From: Frondihabitans sucicola
Lineage (GTDB): Bacteria; Actinomycetota; Actinomycetes; Actinomycetales; Microbacteriaceae
Assembly: GCF_030296615.1 (NCBI RefSeq)
Contig: NZ_AP027732.1
Span: 558,001-622,000, forward strand
Length of the DNA stretch: 64,000 nt
Direction: 5' to 3'
Shown: positions 18,519-26,857 of the stretch, one piece after another
How the letters are laid out: each line of letters begins with the position of its first letter
How positions within the stretch are numbered: the stretch's first letter is position 1
The notes under the pieces: generated by a model
Told to the model about the DNA's origin: nothing
The model's database searches: none
What the model saw: only the letters and a program-made list of their open reading frames with translations
Translations under genes and position numbers: made by a program

Positions 18519-19679
18519 ATGACCGCACTTGACTCAGCCCCCACTTCCACCGCACCCCTAGTCCCCGGGTCCCTACTCAGCACGATCCGCAACCACAAGG
18601 AGCTCCCCGCCGGTTTCCGCGGGACGACCTCCGGCCCCACCGCCAAGCCGATCAGCACCTACACGGCTCTGCTGGCCCGCGTCCGCGACGCGGGGCTCCT
18701 CAAGCGCCGCACCGGCTTCTACGTCACGGTCTTCGCGATCGTCACCGCCTGCCTCGCCGCCGCCGTGACCGGTTCATTCCTCCTCGGCGACAGCTGGTTC
18801 CAGCTGCTCATCGCCGGCGGGATCGGCCTCATCTTCACGCAGTACGCCTTCCTCGCCCACGAGACCGCGCACCGCCAGGTGTTCGAGTCGGGCAAGACGA
18901 GCGACCGTGTCGGTCGCGTCCTCGCGGCCGGCGTCGTCGGCATGAGCTACTCGTGGTGGACCTCGAAGCACACCAAGCACCACGGCAACCCGAACACCAT
19001 CGGCCGCGACACCGACATCGACTACGACACCGTGTCGTTCCTCGAACGCGACGCCGTCAAGCAGCGAGGCTTGAGCCGGTTGTTCACCCAGAAGCAGGGC
19101 TACGCGTTCTTCCCGATCCTGCTCTTCGAAGGGTTCAACCTTCACTTCATGTCGTACAAGACCGTGTTCGGCCGCAAGAAGGTCGATAAGCGGTCGCTCG
19201 AGATCACGATGATCACGATCCGCTTCGCCGTCTACCTCGGCATCATCTTCTGGTTCCTGCCGCTGGGCATGGCGTTCGCCTTCATCGGCGTCCAGTTCGC
19301 GATCTTCGGCCTCTACATGGGCTCGGCCTTCGCACCGAACCACATCGGCATGCCGATCATCCCCGAGTCGAGCCGCGTCGACTTCCTGTCGAAGCAGGTC
19401 CTCACCTCGCGCAACATCCGCGGCGGCCGCGTCATGACGCTCGCGATGGGCGGCCTCAACTACCAGGTCGAGCACCACCTGTTCCCGAACATGGCCCGCC
19501 CGCATCTCAAGGCCGCCTCGAAGCTGGTCCGCGAGCACTGCGCCGAGCACCAGGTCCCGTACACGGAGGCCACCCTGGTGAGCGCCTTCGGCACGGTGGT
19601 GAACTACCTCAACCGGGTCGGCCTTGCTGCGCGCCGACCGTTCGACTGCCCGATGGCCGCGGAGTACAGACCCCGCTAG
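18519..19679 (+). CDS. Membrane fatty acid desaturase
   Basis: This 386-residue integral-membrane di-iron desaturase has three histidine boxes: HETAH near residue 112, HTKHH near residue 149, and QVEHHLFPN near residue 316. Hydrophobic pairs span the membrane between them. It would introduce a double bond into acyl-CoA or acyl-lipid chains, adjusting membrane fluidity. I use ATG 18519 because conserved sequence begins shortly after it and the upstream in-frame extension is not desaturase-like. A terminator hairpin follows. Confidence 0.92.
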   Translation: MTALDSAPTSTAPLVPGSLLSTIRNHKELPAGFRGTTSGPTAKPISTYTALLARVRDAGLLKRRTGFYVTVFAIVTACLAAAVTGSFLLGDSWFQLLIAGGIGLIFTQYAFLAHETAHRQVFESGKTSDRVGRVLAAGVVGMSYSWWTSKHTKHHGNPNTIGRDTDIDYDTVSFLERDAVKQRGLSRLFTQKQGYAFFPILLFEGFNLHFMSYKTVFGRKKVDKRSLEITMITIRFAVYLGIIFWFLPLGMAFAFIGVQFAIFGLYMGSAFAPNHIGMPIIPESSRVDFLSKQVLTSRNIRGGRVMTLAMGGLNYQVEHHLFPNMARPHLKAASKLVREHCAEHQVPYTEATLVSAFGTVVNYLNRVGLAARRPFDCPMAAEYRPR

Positions 19680-19688
19680 CTCTGTCCT

Positions 19689-19729
19689 CACGAAGGGCGG
19701 CTCGACTTCGGTCGTGCCGCCCTTTCGTG
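19689..19729. terminator. Desaturase terminator hairpin
   Basis: CACGAAGGGCGGC (19689-19701) pairs with GCCGCCCTTTCGTG (19716-19729) across a 14-nt loop, with one bulged base. It lies 10 bp after the desaturase stop. Confidence 0.7.
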
Positions 19730-19742
19730 GTTGAGTGGGTGC

Positions 19743-20141
19743 ATGGGAGACGGAGACGACCGGGCGCTCCAGGCGCTCGCCGAGATCCGCACCGCCGAAG
19801 CCGGCAGGATCCTCGGGCTCCTTCCCGCAGGGAGCCTCGTCGACCTCGCGGCCGGATGGGCAGCGGCCGGCATCACGAGCCCGGGGATCCTGCGCCTCGC
19901 CTTCGCCGCCGATGTGAGCAACGACGAAGCGCTCGGGCTGCTGGCGTCCGACGCGGCCGCCCTCGGTCTCACGTTCTCGTCGACGCGCGACGCTCGCGCG
20001 GCGTACGTCGTCGACCTCCTGCCCGATCTCGTCTCGGCACCCGACCCGGGCACGCTGTCGATGACCGTGTCGAACAACTACACCGACGAGATCAGCGGCC
20101 GGGCCCGCGGGCTGTTCGGGCGCTTTCGCAGGCGTCGCTGA
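19743..20141 (+). CDS. Hypothetical protein
   Basis: This 132-residue soluble protein is Ala/Leu-rich with a basic C-terminus (RGLFGRFRRRR). No family is recognised. It has regular codon use and no signal peptide or membrane helix. ATG 19743 (MGDGDDRAL) is the best start; a TTG 12 bp upstream is possible. It stands alone downstream of the desaturase terminator. Confidence 0.55.
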   Translation: MGDGDDRALQALAEIRTAEAGRILGLLPAGSLVDLAAGWAAAGITSPGILRLAFAADVSNDEALGLLASDAAALGLTFSSTRDARAAYVVDLLPDLVSAPDPGTLSMTVSNNYTDEISGRARGLFGRFRRRR

Positions 20142-20147
20142 GGCGAC

Positions 20148-20261
20148 CTACTGCTTCGTCGCGTCCATCCACCGGGCGACCTGGGTGGTGAAGACGTCCT
20201 GGATTCGGGCTACACGCCGGTTGTCGGGTGACGCTGCCGGCCGGACCGACGCTTGTCGCAC
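20148..20261 (-). pseudogene. Possible remnant of a regulator gene C-terminus
   Basis: A 37-codon minus-strand frame ends with RIQDVFTTQVARWMDATKQ and a stop. It looks like the C-terminal end of a longer protein, perhaps a TetR-type regulator, and no N-terminal part is present upstream. It sits exactly at the edge of the AT-richer cassette 20.3-24.1 kb, so it may be debris of an insertion. This is a weak call. Confidence 0.3.
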
Positions 20262-20305
20262 GTGGGGCCAGACCACCCCTCATCGGACTATGCCCCGTCG
20301 ACTCG

Positions 20306-21528
20306 TCAGGCGATCTCGACGCCTTCGACCCTGTGGATTTTTCCGGCTCTCTCGAGCCGTTCCGCTTCGGCGAGGTCGTCTTCGAGCTGCTCGGCGTCGA
20401 CGTTGGCGAAGAGCACGAGACCCAGGTCGGCATCGGTGGTCCGGTTCTCGATATCGAACTCGGTTCCCAGGTCGGGCGCATTGCTGAGGAGGCGGAACGA
20501 AACCAGCGCGCGCAGAGGTGCCGGGTCGAACTCGACAAGGACTCCTGACCGCTCGGCGGTCAGCAGGTAGAACCCGAGGAACTGACGATCAGGGTGGGAT
20601 CCGAGGGCCGCGCGGGCCGTTGCGGGCTCGCCTGCAATGACATCTGCCAGAACGGTCGCCTGGCTGAAGCCCTGAGCGGCGACGAAATAGTCGGTCGGCT
20701 GAGCCGGCCCCATGAGACGCCCGTTGAACTCGATGAGTCGTGGTCCGTCGCACGTGAGACGGGCTTCTGTGTGCGTGGCACCGGCGTGGACCCCGAGTGC
20801 CTCCAGACAGGCAAGGACGTACTCGACGAGCTGAGCGATGCCTTCCTCGTCGTGGCGATGCGTTCGCCCGGCGAAGAGCTGAGGCGCATCGCCGACGAAT
20901 CGGAACTCATTGGAGTAAACCTCGGTGACCTCGTGGACTCCGTCGACGACGACGGTGTTCACATGGAACTGGGGCCCCTCGACGAACTCCTGAATGACCG
21001 CTCCCACGTTCTTGTTGCCCAGGATCGACGTGCTGTCGATGACGTCGGCGGCGAAGGCTCGCGCGTCCGCCCAGGTCGAGGCGGCTCGGCAGAGGTCGCT
21101 GCCGGCACTGTTGGAGGGTTTCACCATCACGGGCAACCGGAGCCGCTCTTGGAGGGCGGACACGTGGGCGACGTCGGTGACGAGGTAACTCTGAGCAGTC
21201 GGTAGGCCTGCTCGCGCAACTCGCTCGATCATGCCGTTCTTGTCTCGACGGTGATGGATGAACTCCGGGTCGGACGTCGGCAGCCCAGCGCGGGCGGCGA
21301 GCCACTCTGCGGCCGACACCCCGCTTTCGCCGCCGGCGATGATGAGGTCGAACTGGTTCGCGTCGACGAAGCGAAGCAACTCGGGCGCCGGCGCGAGGGG
21401 GAGTCACTCGAGGGGAGGACGAACGGGACGTCCTGCCACCAGGTGGTGACGTGGACGTTTCGCTCACGCAGCTCTCGGACCAGATCGGTGCCACTGGACT
21501 CGGGATCGATGACGAGGACGTGGATCAT
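20306..21528 (-). CDS. ATP-grasp ligase (frameshifted)
   Basis: This is an ATP-dependent carboxylate-amine or thiol ligase of about 407 residues. It has an N-terminal Rossmann-like domain (MIHVLVIDPESSGTDLVREL, IIAGGESGVSAAEWLAAR), a phosphate-binding lysine region (LPVMVKPSNSAGSDLC), a strand QEFVEGPQFHVNTVVVDG, and Mg-binding residues in THTEARL and LIEFNGRLMGP. The ATG at 21528 has a perfect AAGGAG six bases upstream. The frame needs one base in the G run 21397-21401. It is last in the cassette after an EamA transporter. BacD-like amino acid ligases have this architecture, so a dipeptide product is plausible. Confidence 0.85.
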
Positions 21529-22614
21529 TTCTCTCCTTGGCGGTGGTGCCGCTTTCGCGGTCGCGGGGTCGGATCGTGGAGCCTGGCCCTGCGGCTTTCC
21601 GCCGGCAGAAGCGCAGGTCACCAGACGCGTCACAGGGGCGCGCATCACGGCGGCGCTCTTGGTGGCGACGCGCATCAAGGCCGCTCGCCATTCGGCCGCT
21701 CGCACCTGGGCCACTCGCAACTGGGCCACGAGCGAGCAGGCCGACACGGCGAGGAGCACCACCATGAGGGCGGCCGTCAGCGGGTCGAAGCGGCGCGCAA
21801 GAAGAACCTCGGTGAGAAAGACCAGGGCAGGAAGGGACGACAGGACGAGCTCGGATGAAACCGGGTTCGCCCTGCCGAGACCGTACTGAAGGACGATGAG
21901 GGGCGCGGCGCCCAGCAGAACGGAGACGAATACCAACCGGGGGATGTCGGGCGAGACGAGGGAGCCACCACGTGTTCCGAGGAGGAAGACGAGGCCGCTG
22001 ACGATCCAGGCGAGGTGAAATCGGGAGGCGTTCACCTGCACGGCTGTGAGCCCGGCCTTGCTCAGCTCGACCGAGAACAGGACGACGAACGCGCCGCTGA
22101 AGCCCGCGAAGACGGCGAGCGCGAGTCCCAACCAGGTTTCCGCGCCGCGTGTTCCGTCGACCAGGATCGAACGCGCCGCAATCCCGACCGACACGATCAC
22201 GACGCAGACGGGCGCAGCCACCGTTCGCAACCGAAGTCGTCTCCTTGAGCGAGAGGCGACGGCGATCGTGACGATCAACGGAGCAGATCCCGCCTCCAGG
22301 ACGCTGACGCTGGTTGGGGGAAGGTAGACGAGCGCCGAGAAGAAGGCGACGAAGACTCCGGCCGTCGCGGCGTTCATCCCCACGAGGACCAGAAGGGTCG
22401 AACGACAACGGACATGGCGATTGAGACCTGGCAATGCTCCGCGCAGGAACGCCTGCACGACGCAGATCACTGCTGCGGCGGCGAAAGCGAGAAAGGAACT
22501 CAGCGGCGCGGTTCCGGCCGTGATGACTCGGGCGATCACCACGGTGCCGACTGCCTGCCACAGCGTGCTCGCCGCGACGATGGCGAGAGGACCGGCTCGG
22601 TGGGGCGTGTTCAC
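21529..22614 (-). CDS. EamA/DMT-family transporter (end unresolved)
   Basis: This is a ten-helix drug/metabolite transporter with two EamA repeats, e.g. AFAAAAVICVVQAFLRGAL, YLPPTSVSVLEAGSAPLIVT, and a second half with GAAPLIVLQYGLGRANPVSSE. It starts at GTG 22614, overlapping the TGA of the upstream oxidoreductase (GTGA). No stop occurs before the ATP-grasp ATG: the frame runs in phase through an Ala/Arg-rich linker straight into that gene. Either the two are truly fused with an internal ribosome site, or a stop has been hidden by sequence errors. The end coordinate given is the base before the ATP-grasp start. The probable role is export of the cassette's product. Confidence 0.75.
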
Positions 22615-24083
22615 GCCTCGACGACCTCTGAGCACGAACCGCGTTCGATCGGATCGGCGCCCATGGTGCGGACGATGTGCCGGACCACGCCCTGCACGGC
22701 GTCCACGATGCCGTCGAGCGCGCTCACGTAATAGCGAGCGCCCTGCGCTAGACCGCCAATGGCATAGATCGGCAGGGCCGTGCCGCCGGAGTCAATCACT
22801 CGACTCGTGCCGTAGTGCAGCGCAAAGCCGCCGAACGGATCGGGTCTTGCCAGACCGTCAGCGATCATCCGGCCGAGCATCCCGCTTTGCACGTCGACAA
22901 AGGGTTCGTGCGCGGAGCGATATGCCTGAACGACCACATCGGCCGCCAGGTCGTCACCCGAATCGGTCGAGGCGCCGCGGCTGTTTCCGCGGCCGACGCC
23001 CGCGTGAACACCAAGCTGCTCGGCATCGATCGCGCCGAGGAGAAGAGCCGCCGTCGGCGAAGGCATCGGGTTGCACCAGCTTTGAAAATACGGGTGGAGC
23101 GCGCGTAGGAACACCCGCCGGTCGGCGACGTCGAAGCGATTCCAGCTCTCACTCACGGCTTCGTCCGCGACACCGACCAGCAACGAAGTCCAGGGGTCGT
23201 CCAGCCCCGCCACTCCCCGGCGGAGCGCGTCCTGCGGCGTCCGAAGACCACGCATGCGCTTCTCGGGTTCTCTCAGATCGACCTGACAGACCTCGGCTTC
23301 TGCCTCGAGGAGACCGATGGCCCTTCTCACGGAGAACGTCGCGGCGTCTCGAACCGCCTGCCGAGTGTAGAGGTGTGGACGATGCGCGCTCCTCCCCGGG
23401 CGAACGGAAGGCAGAAAACCTCTCCGAGAGACCATGTCGATTCGACCCTCGTGTCCGCGCTGAAGGAGGGCTCTGACGACGTCCACACCCGTGAGGCCGG
23501 TGCCCAGGACGAGGACTGAATCATCGGGGCTGATGCGCCGCACCGTCTCCCGGAGCGGATACGCAGAAATCGTGGCGCCCGGACGAGGACCGGTCGTGAA
23601 TCCGGACCAACCCGGACAGAGGATCACGTCGTCGAAGCCGGCGTGGACGGAGTTGTTCGTTTCTACAGAGAATTTCTTCGAGCCGTCTCGACGGATGCGA
23701 TCTACCGCGTAGGGAACCAACTGCAGGACGCCCTCGCGTCTTGCCCAGTCGTCTCGCAGGCCAGTCAAGGACTCCCGCAGGTAGTCACCGAATGCGGGTC
23801 GCGTTGCGAAGAGATGACCCGGATCGCTTGGGCCGAATCGGGCGTGATGCCATCGGGTGAAGTGGTTGTCGTCGTGCCCGCAAATGGACATGAGGTTGCT
23901 CGGGGCGTTGAGGAGAGGATGCGTGTCGTCCGCAAGATACGGGAGACCTCGTCCGGCATGCCGGTCGCTTCGAAGAGTCGAGTCGAAAACGGAGAGTTCG
24001 AAAGGATCGCGGATCTGACGTGTCAGCGCGTGCGCGACGGCTATGCCCGAAGCCCCTGCTCCGACAATGACTATTCGCTTCAC
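22611..24083 (-). CDS. FAD/NAD(P)-binding oxidoreductase (NAD_binding_9 / COG4529 type)
   Basis: This 490-residue flavoprotein begins with a dinucleotide-binding motif VGAGASGIAVAHAL. A second nucleotide-binding region, VLVLGTGLTGVDVVRALLQRG, lies near residue 195, and the conserved PLLNAPSNLMSI and AIGGLAQGARYYVSALDGI lie toward the ends. The family includes tailoring oxidases and hydroxylases of amino acids and lipids. It is the first gene of the three-gene cassette and starts at GTG 24083 behind a recognisable promoter. Base composition is visibly lower in GC than the surroundings (e.g. 23641-23720). Confidence 0.8.
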   Translation of the reverse strand: MKRIVIVGAGASGIAVAHALTRQIRDPFELSVFDSTLRSDRHAGRGLPYLADDTHPLLNAPSNLMSICGHDDNHFTRWHHARFGPSDPGHLFATRPAFGDYLRESLTGLRDDWARREGVLQLVPYAVDRIRRDGSKKFSVETNNSVHAGFDDVILCPGWSGFTTGPRPGATISAYPLRETVRRISPDDSVLVLGTGLTGVDVVRALLQRGHEGRIDMVSRRGFLPSVRPGRSAHRPHLYTRQAVRDAATFSVRRAIGLLEAEAEVCQVDLREPEKRMRGLRTPQDALRRGVAGLDDPWTSLLVGVADEAVSESWNRFDVADRRVFLRALHPYFQSWCNPMPSPTAALLLGAIDAEQLGVHAGVGRGNSRGASTDSGDDLAADVVVQAYRSAHEPFVDVQSGMLGRMIADGLARPDPFGGFALHYGTSRVIDSGGTALPIYAIGGLAQGARYYVSALDGIVDAVQGVVRHIVRTMGADPIERGSCSEVVEA

Positions 24084-24114
24084 TCCGCCCCCGGTCGACT
24101 ATCTCTGGCATTAC

Positions 24115-24142
24115 ATACTAGACGTTTCATTCTGGTTGACAA
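24115..24142 (-). promoter_or_regulatory. Candidate promoter of the FAD/EamA/ATP-grasp cassette
   Basis: On the minus strand TTGTCA (24137-24142) and TAGTAT (24115-24120) are 16 bp apart, about 30 bp before the GTG at 24083. The segment is unusually AT-rich for this window. Confidence 0.45.
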
Positions 24143-24223
24143 AAGTCGTGGCTTCGAATGTCGAGCCGACGGAGGTGGGGCTCGCACGGCCCATGTGAGC
24201 GCTCACGGTCTAGCGTCGTCGTC

Positions 24224-25255
24224 ATGGACTACAGAAAACTCGGCAACTCAGGAACCATCGTGTCGGAGCTGACACTCGGAACCATGACCTTCGGCTCCGA
24301 AGCGGACGAGACCACGTCGCACGCCATCCTCGACACCTTCTTCGAACACGGCGGCACCTTCATCGACACCGCCGACGTCTACTCGGCCGGGGTCTCGGAG
24401 ACGATCATCGGGCACTGGCTCGAGTCACACCCGACGGAGGCCGCGCAGGCGGTCATCGCCACCAAGGGACGCTTCCCGATGGGCACGGGGCCCAACGACG
24501 TCGGCCTGTCGCGCCGCCACCTCCGCACGGCCCTCGACGCGTCGCTGACGCGGCTCGGCGTCGAGCACATCGACCTCTACCAGATGCACGCCTGGGACGC
24601 CCTGACCCCGCTCGACGAGACCCTGACCTTCTTGAACGACGCGGTCACCGCCGGCAAGATCGGCTACTACGGCTTCTCCAATTACCTCGGCTGGCAGCTG
24701 ACGAAGGCCGTCCACCGCGCGATCGCCCTGCACCTCGCGCCGCCGGTGACCCTGCAGCCGCAGTACAGCCTGCTCGTGCGCGACATCGAGCACGAGGTGG
24801 TGCCCGCAGCGCTCGACGCCGGTATCGGGCTCCTGCCCTGGTCGCCGCTCGGCGGCGGCTGGCTGACCGGCAAGTACAAGCGCGACGAGGCTCCGACCGG
24901 CGCCTCGCGGCTCGGCGAGAATCCGACGCGCGGCATGGAGGCCTGGGAGGCGCGCAACGCCGACCCGCGCACCTGGGACGTCCTCTCGGTCGTCCAGGCG
25001 ACGGCGCAGGATCACGACGCCACGGCTTCGCAGGTCGCCATCGCCTGGCTGCTCGAGCAGCCGGCCGTCACCTCGGTGATCCTCGGCGCCCGCACCGTCG
25101 ACCAGCTCGTCGACAACCTGGGTGCCTCGGGCCTCGGCCTGAGCACCGCGGACGTGCTCGCGCTGAACGACGCCAGCGCGCCGCGCGTCGACGAGTACCC
25201 GTACGGCACGGCCGGCGTCGCGCAGCGGAACCGCAAACTCGAGGGCGGTCGCTAG
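24224..25255 (+). CDS. Aldo/keto reductase
   Basis: This 343-residue NADPH-dependent TIM-barrel oxidoreductase has the catalytic tetrad visible: D and Y in FIDTADVYSAG, Lys in VIATKGRF, and His in LYQMHAWD. The NADPH-binding segment SVILGARTVDQLVDNL lies near the C-terminus. ATG 24224 is 7 bases after TAGCGT, fitting a leaderless transcript. It diverges from the oxidoreductase/EamA/ATP-grasp cassette. Its GC content is that of the rest of the genome, so it need not belong to that pathway. Confidence 0.92.
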   Translation: MDYRKLGNSGTIVSELTLGTMTFGSEADETTSHAILDTFFEHGGTFIDTADVYSAGVSETIIGHWLESHPTEAAQAVIATKGRFPMGTGPNDVGLSRRHLRTALDASLTRLGVEHIDLYQMHAWDALTPLDETLTFLNDAVTAGKIGYYGFSNYLGWQLTKAVHRAIALHLAPPVTLQPQYSLLVRDIEHEVVPAALDAGIGLLPWSPLGGGWLTGKYKRDEAPTGASRLGENPTRGMEAWEARNADPRTWDVLSVVQATAQDHDATASQVAIAWLLEQPAVTSVILGARTVDQLVDNLGASGLGLSTADVLALNDASAPRVDEYPYGTAGVAQRNRKLEGGR

Positions 25256-25267
25256 CGCTCGCTCCCC

Positions 25268-25310
25268 CTCCCCTCCCGCAGACCTCCCCTCCCGCCGACC
25301 TCTCCCTCCC
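25268..25310. repeat. 16-bp pyrimidine-rich tandem repeat abutting IR element copy 2
   Basis: Two full copies of CTCCCCTCCCGC(A/C)GAC (25268-25283, 25284-25299) and a truncated third (CTCTCCCTCCC) run directly into the left arm of the 79-bp element at 25311. Confidence 0.8.
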
Positions 25311-25389
25311 GAAATCGAAGGGGATTTTCGGGCGACGCCCCCGCTATCCGCATGAATGCGGCGGCGCCGCGCGTTTCCCCTTCGATTTC
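25311..25389. repeat. 79-bp intergenic inverted-repeat element, copy 2
   Basis: Arms GAAATCGAAGGGGA (25311-25324) and TCCCCTTCGATTTC (25376-25389) are exact complements with a 51-bp middle containing ATCCGCATGAATGCGG. The copy lies between the convergent stops of the aldo/keto reductase and the FAD reductase. Confidence 0.9.
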
Positions 25390-25432
25390 TGGAGGAGGAG
25401 GGGTGAGGTGCGGGGCTGGGCGACGGGCAGGG

Positions 25433-26181
25433 CTACGGGCCGCCGAAACGCTCCGTGCGGATCGACGCGGGGTCGTGACCGAGGGCCGCGAGCAGATCCG
25501 TCACGTGCGCCACGAACCCGTTGGGGCCGCAGACGTAGAAGACGGCGCCGGCCCGGGGCTCGGGAACGAGCGACTCGAGGTCTGCGGCCGTCAGCCTGCC
25601 GGGAGCGCGAGGCGACCCCTCCGGGCACCGTCTCGTGTAGACCGTGTCGACCCGGAGTGATCCTGCCGCCTTCAGCTCTTCGAGCTCGGAGCCGTAGTAC
25701 GCCGCACCCGGTGAACGCACGGAGGAGAGCAGGCGGAACGGCACCGCGCCGCTGGCCGCGACCCGTGCTCGGACCATGGCCATCAGCGGGGCGACTCCGG
25801 AGCCGCCGCCGATCAGCTGGACCGGCGCCGCGTCGGTCGGGCGCCAGACGAACCAGCCGCCGATGGGCCCCCGGATCTCGAGGGGGTCGCCGGGTTCGAG
25901 CCCCTGCACCAGGTACGGGGAGACTTCTCCGTCGGCCAGCTCTTCGACCGTGATCTCGACCTCGTCGTCGGGGAGGGGCGTCCGAACGGGCCGCCACCGG
26001 GCGCGGCCGACAGCGAGTACGACCGGACGGCCTGATACCCGTCGTCGGCCGTGAGGCGCACGTCGACGTGTTGTCCGGCAAGCACCTCGTCGAGGTCGGT
26101 GACCCGCAGCCGGATGCTGCGGGCGGTGGCCGTCTCGACCCGCGTCTCGACGCAGACCGCGGGCCGCCAGCCGATCGTCAC
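25433..26181 (-). CDS. FAD/NAD(P)H ferredoxin-reductase-like partner of the molybdopterin protein (frameshifted)
   Basis: This is a protein of about 249 residues with an FNR-type fold. It has a flavin-binding RSYSLSAAPGG motif, a glycine-rich pyridine-nucleotide site VQLIGGGSGVAPLMAMVRA, and the C-terminal YVCGPNGFVAHV. It lacks an FeS domain. GTG 26181 overlaps the TGA of the molybdopterin oxidoreductase (GTGA), so it probably passes electrons from NAD(P)H to that protein. The frame needs one base near 25988-25996, after SAAPGG, to continue into RPVRTPLPDDEVEIT. Confidence 0.82.
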
Positions 26182-26756
26182 GAGTAGCGCTCCTCCTTCC
26201 AGGGGTCGCCGTGCTCGTGGTACCCGAGCCCCTCCCAGAAGCCGGGCGTGTTCTGGGGCATCGTCTGGATGCCCTGGACCCACTTGGCGCTCTTCCAGAA
26301 GTAGAGGTGCGGGACGAACAGCCGCGCGGGGCCTCCGTGGTCGTCGGCGAGGGGCTGCCCCTCGAAGGTGTGGACGATCCAGGCCTTCCCGCCGAGCAGG
26401 TCGTCGAGCGGCAGGTTGGTCGTGTAGCCGCCGTAGCTGCGCGCCAGGGCGAAGCGGTGCTGGGTCTCGAGGCCGTCGAACAGGGTGTCGAGCGAGACGC
26501 CGCGCCAGTGGGTGCCGAGCTTCGACCAGCTCGTGACGCAGTGGATGTCGGTGTCGACGTCCTCCTGCGGGAGGGCGAGGAAGTCGTCCCACGAGAACGA
26601 GCGCTGACCGGTCTCCGTCGCGATCTGGAGTTCCCACCGCTTGATGTTGGGGGTGGGGCCTGCCGACAGGACCGGGAAGCCGCGTTCGAGGTACTGACCG
26701 GGCGGGAGAGCAGGATCGATGCGGCGCCTGCTGGCAAAACCGGTGAAGCCGACCAC
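26178..26756 (-). CDS. Molybdopterin-dependent sulfite-oxidase-like oxidoreductase
   Basis: This 192-residue protein corresponds to the Mo-pterin catalytic domain of the sulfite oxidase family. The conserved cysteine that binds Mo is in DIHCVTSWSKLGTHWRG, followed by RSYGGYTTNLPLDDLL and DHGGPARLFVPHLYFWKSAKW. There is no Tat signal or heme domain, so it is likely cytoplasmic. It starts at GTG 26756 with GAGG upstream and is coupled to the FAD reductase. This pairing resembles MsrPQ-like or YedY-like repair systems in general layout, but the electron partner differs and the substrate is unknown. Confidence 0.88.
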   Translation of the reverse strand: MVGFTGFASRRRIDPALPPGQYLERGFPVLSAGPTPNIKRWELQIATETGQRSFSWDDFLALPQEDVDTDIHCVTSWSKLGTHWRGVSLDTLFDGLETQHRFALARSYGGYTTNLPLDDLLGGKAWIVHTFEGQPLADDHGGPARLFVPHLYFWKSAKWVQGIQTMPQNTPGFWEGLGYHEHGDPWKEERYS

Positions 26757-26857
26757 GGTGCCTCTTTCTCGGAACGACTGGAAGACGCGTTCTACCGCCC
26801 GGAAAGCCAGCCCTGAGGAGGATGCCGGTTCCCAGTGTGAAATGAATAGAATAACGC

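Noticed and set aside
26178..26756. Sulfite-oxidase-like protein as MsrP
   Set aside because: It has no Tat signal and no MsrQ heme membrane partner; the coupled gene is a soluble FAD reductase.
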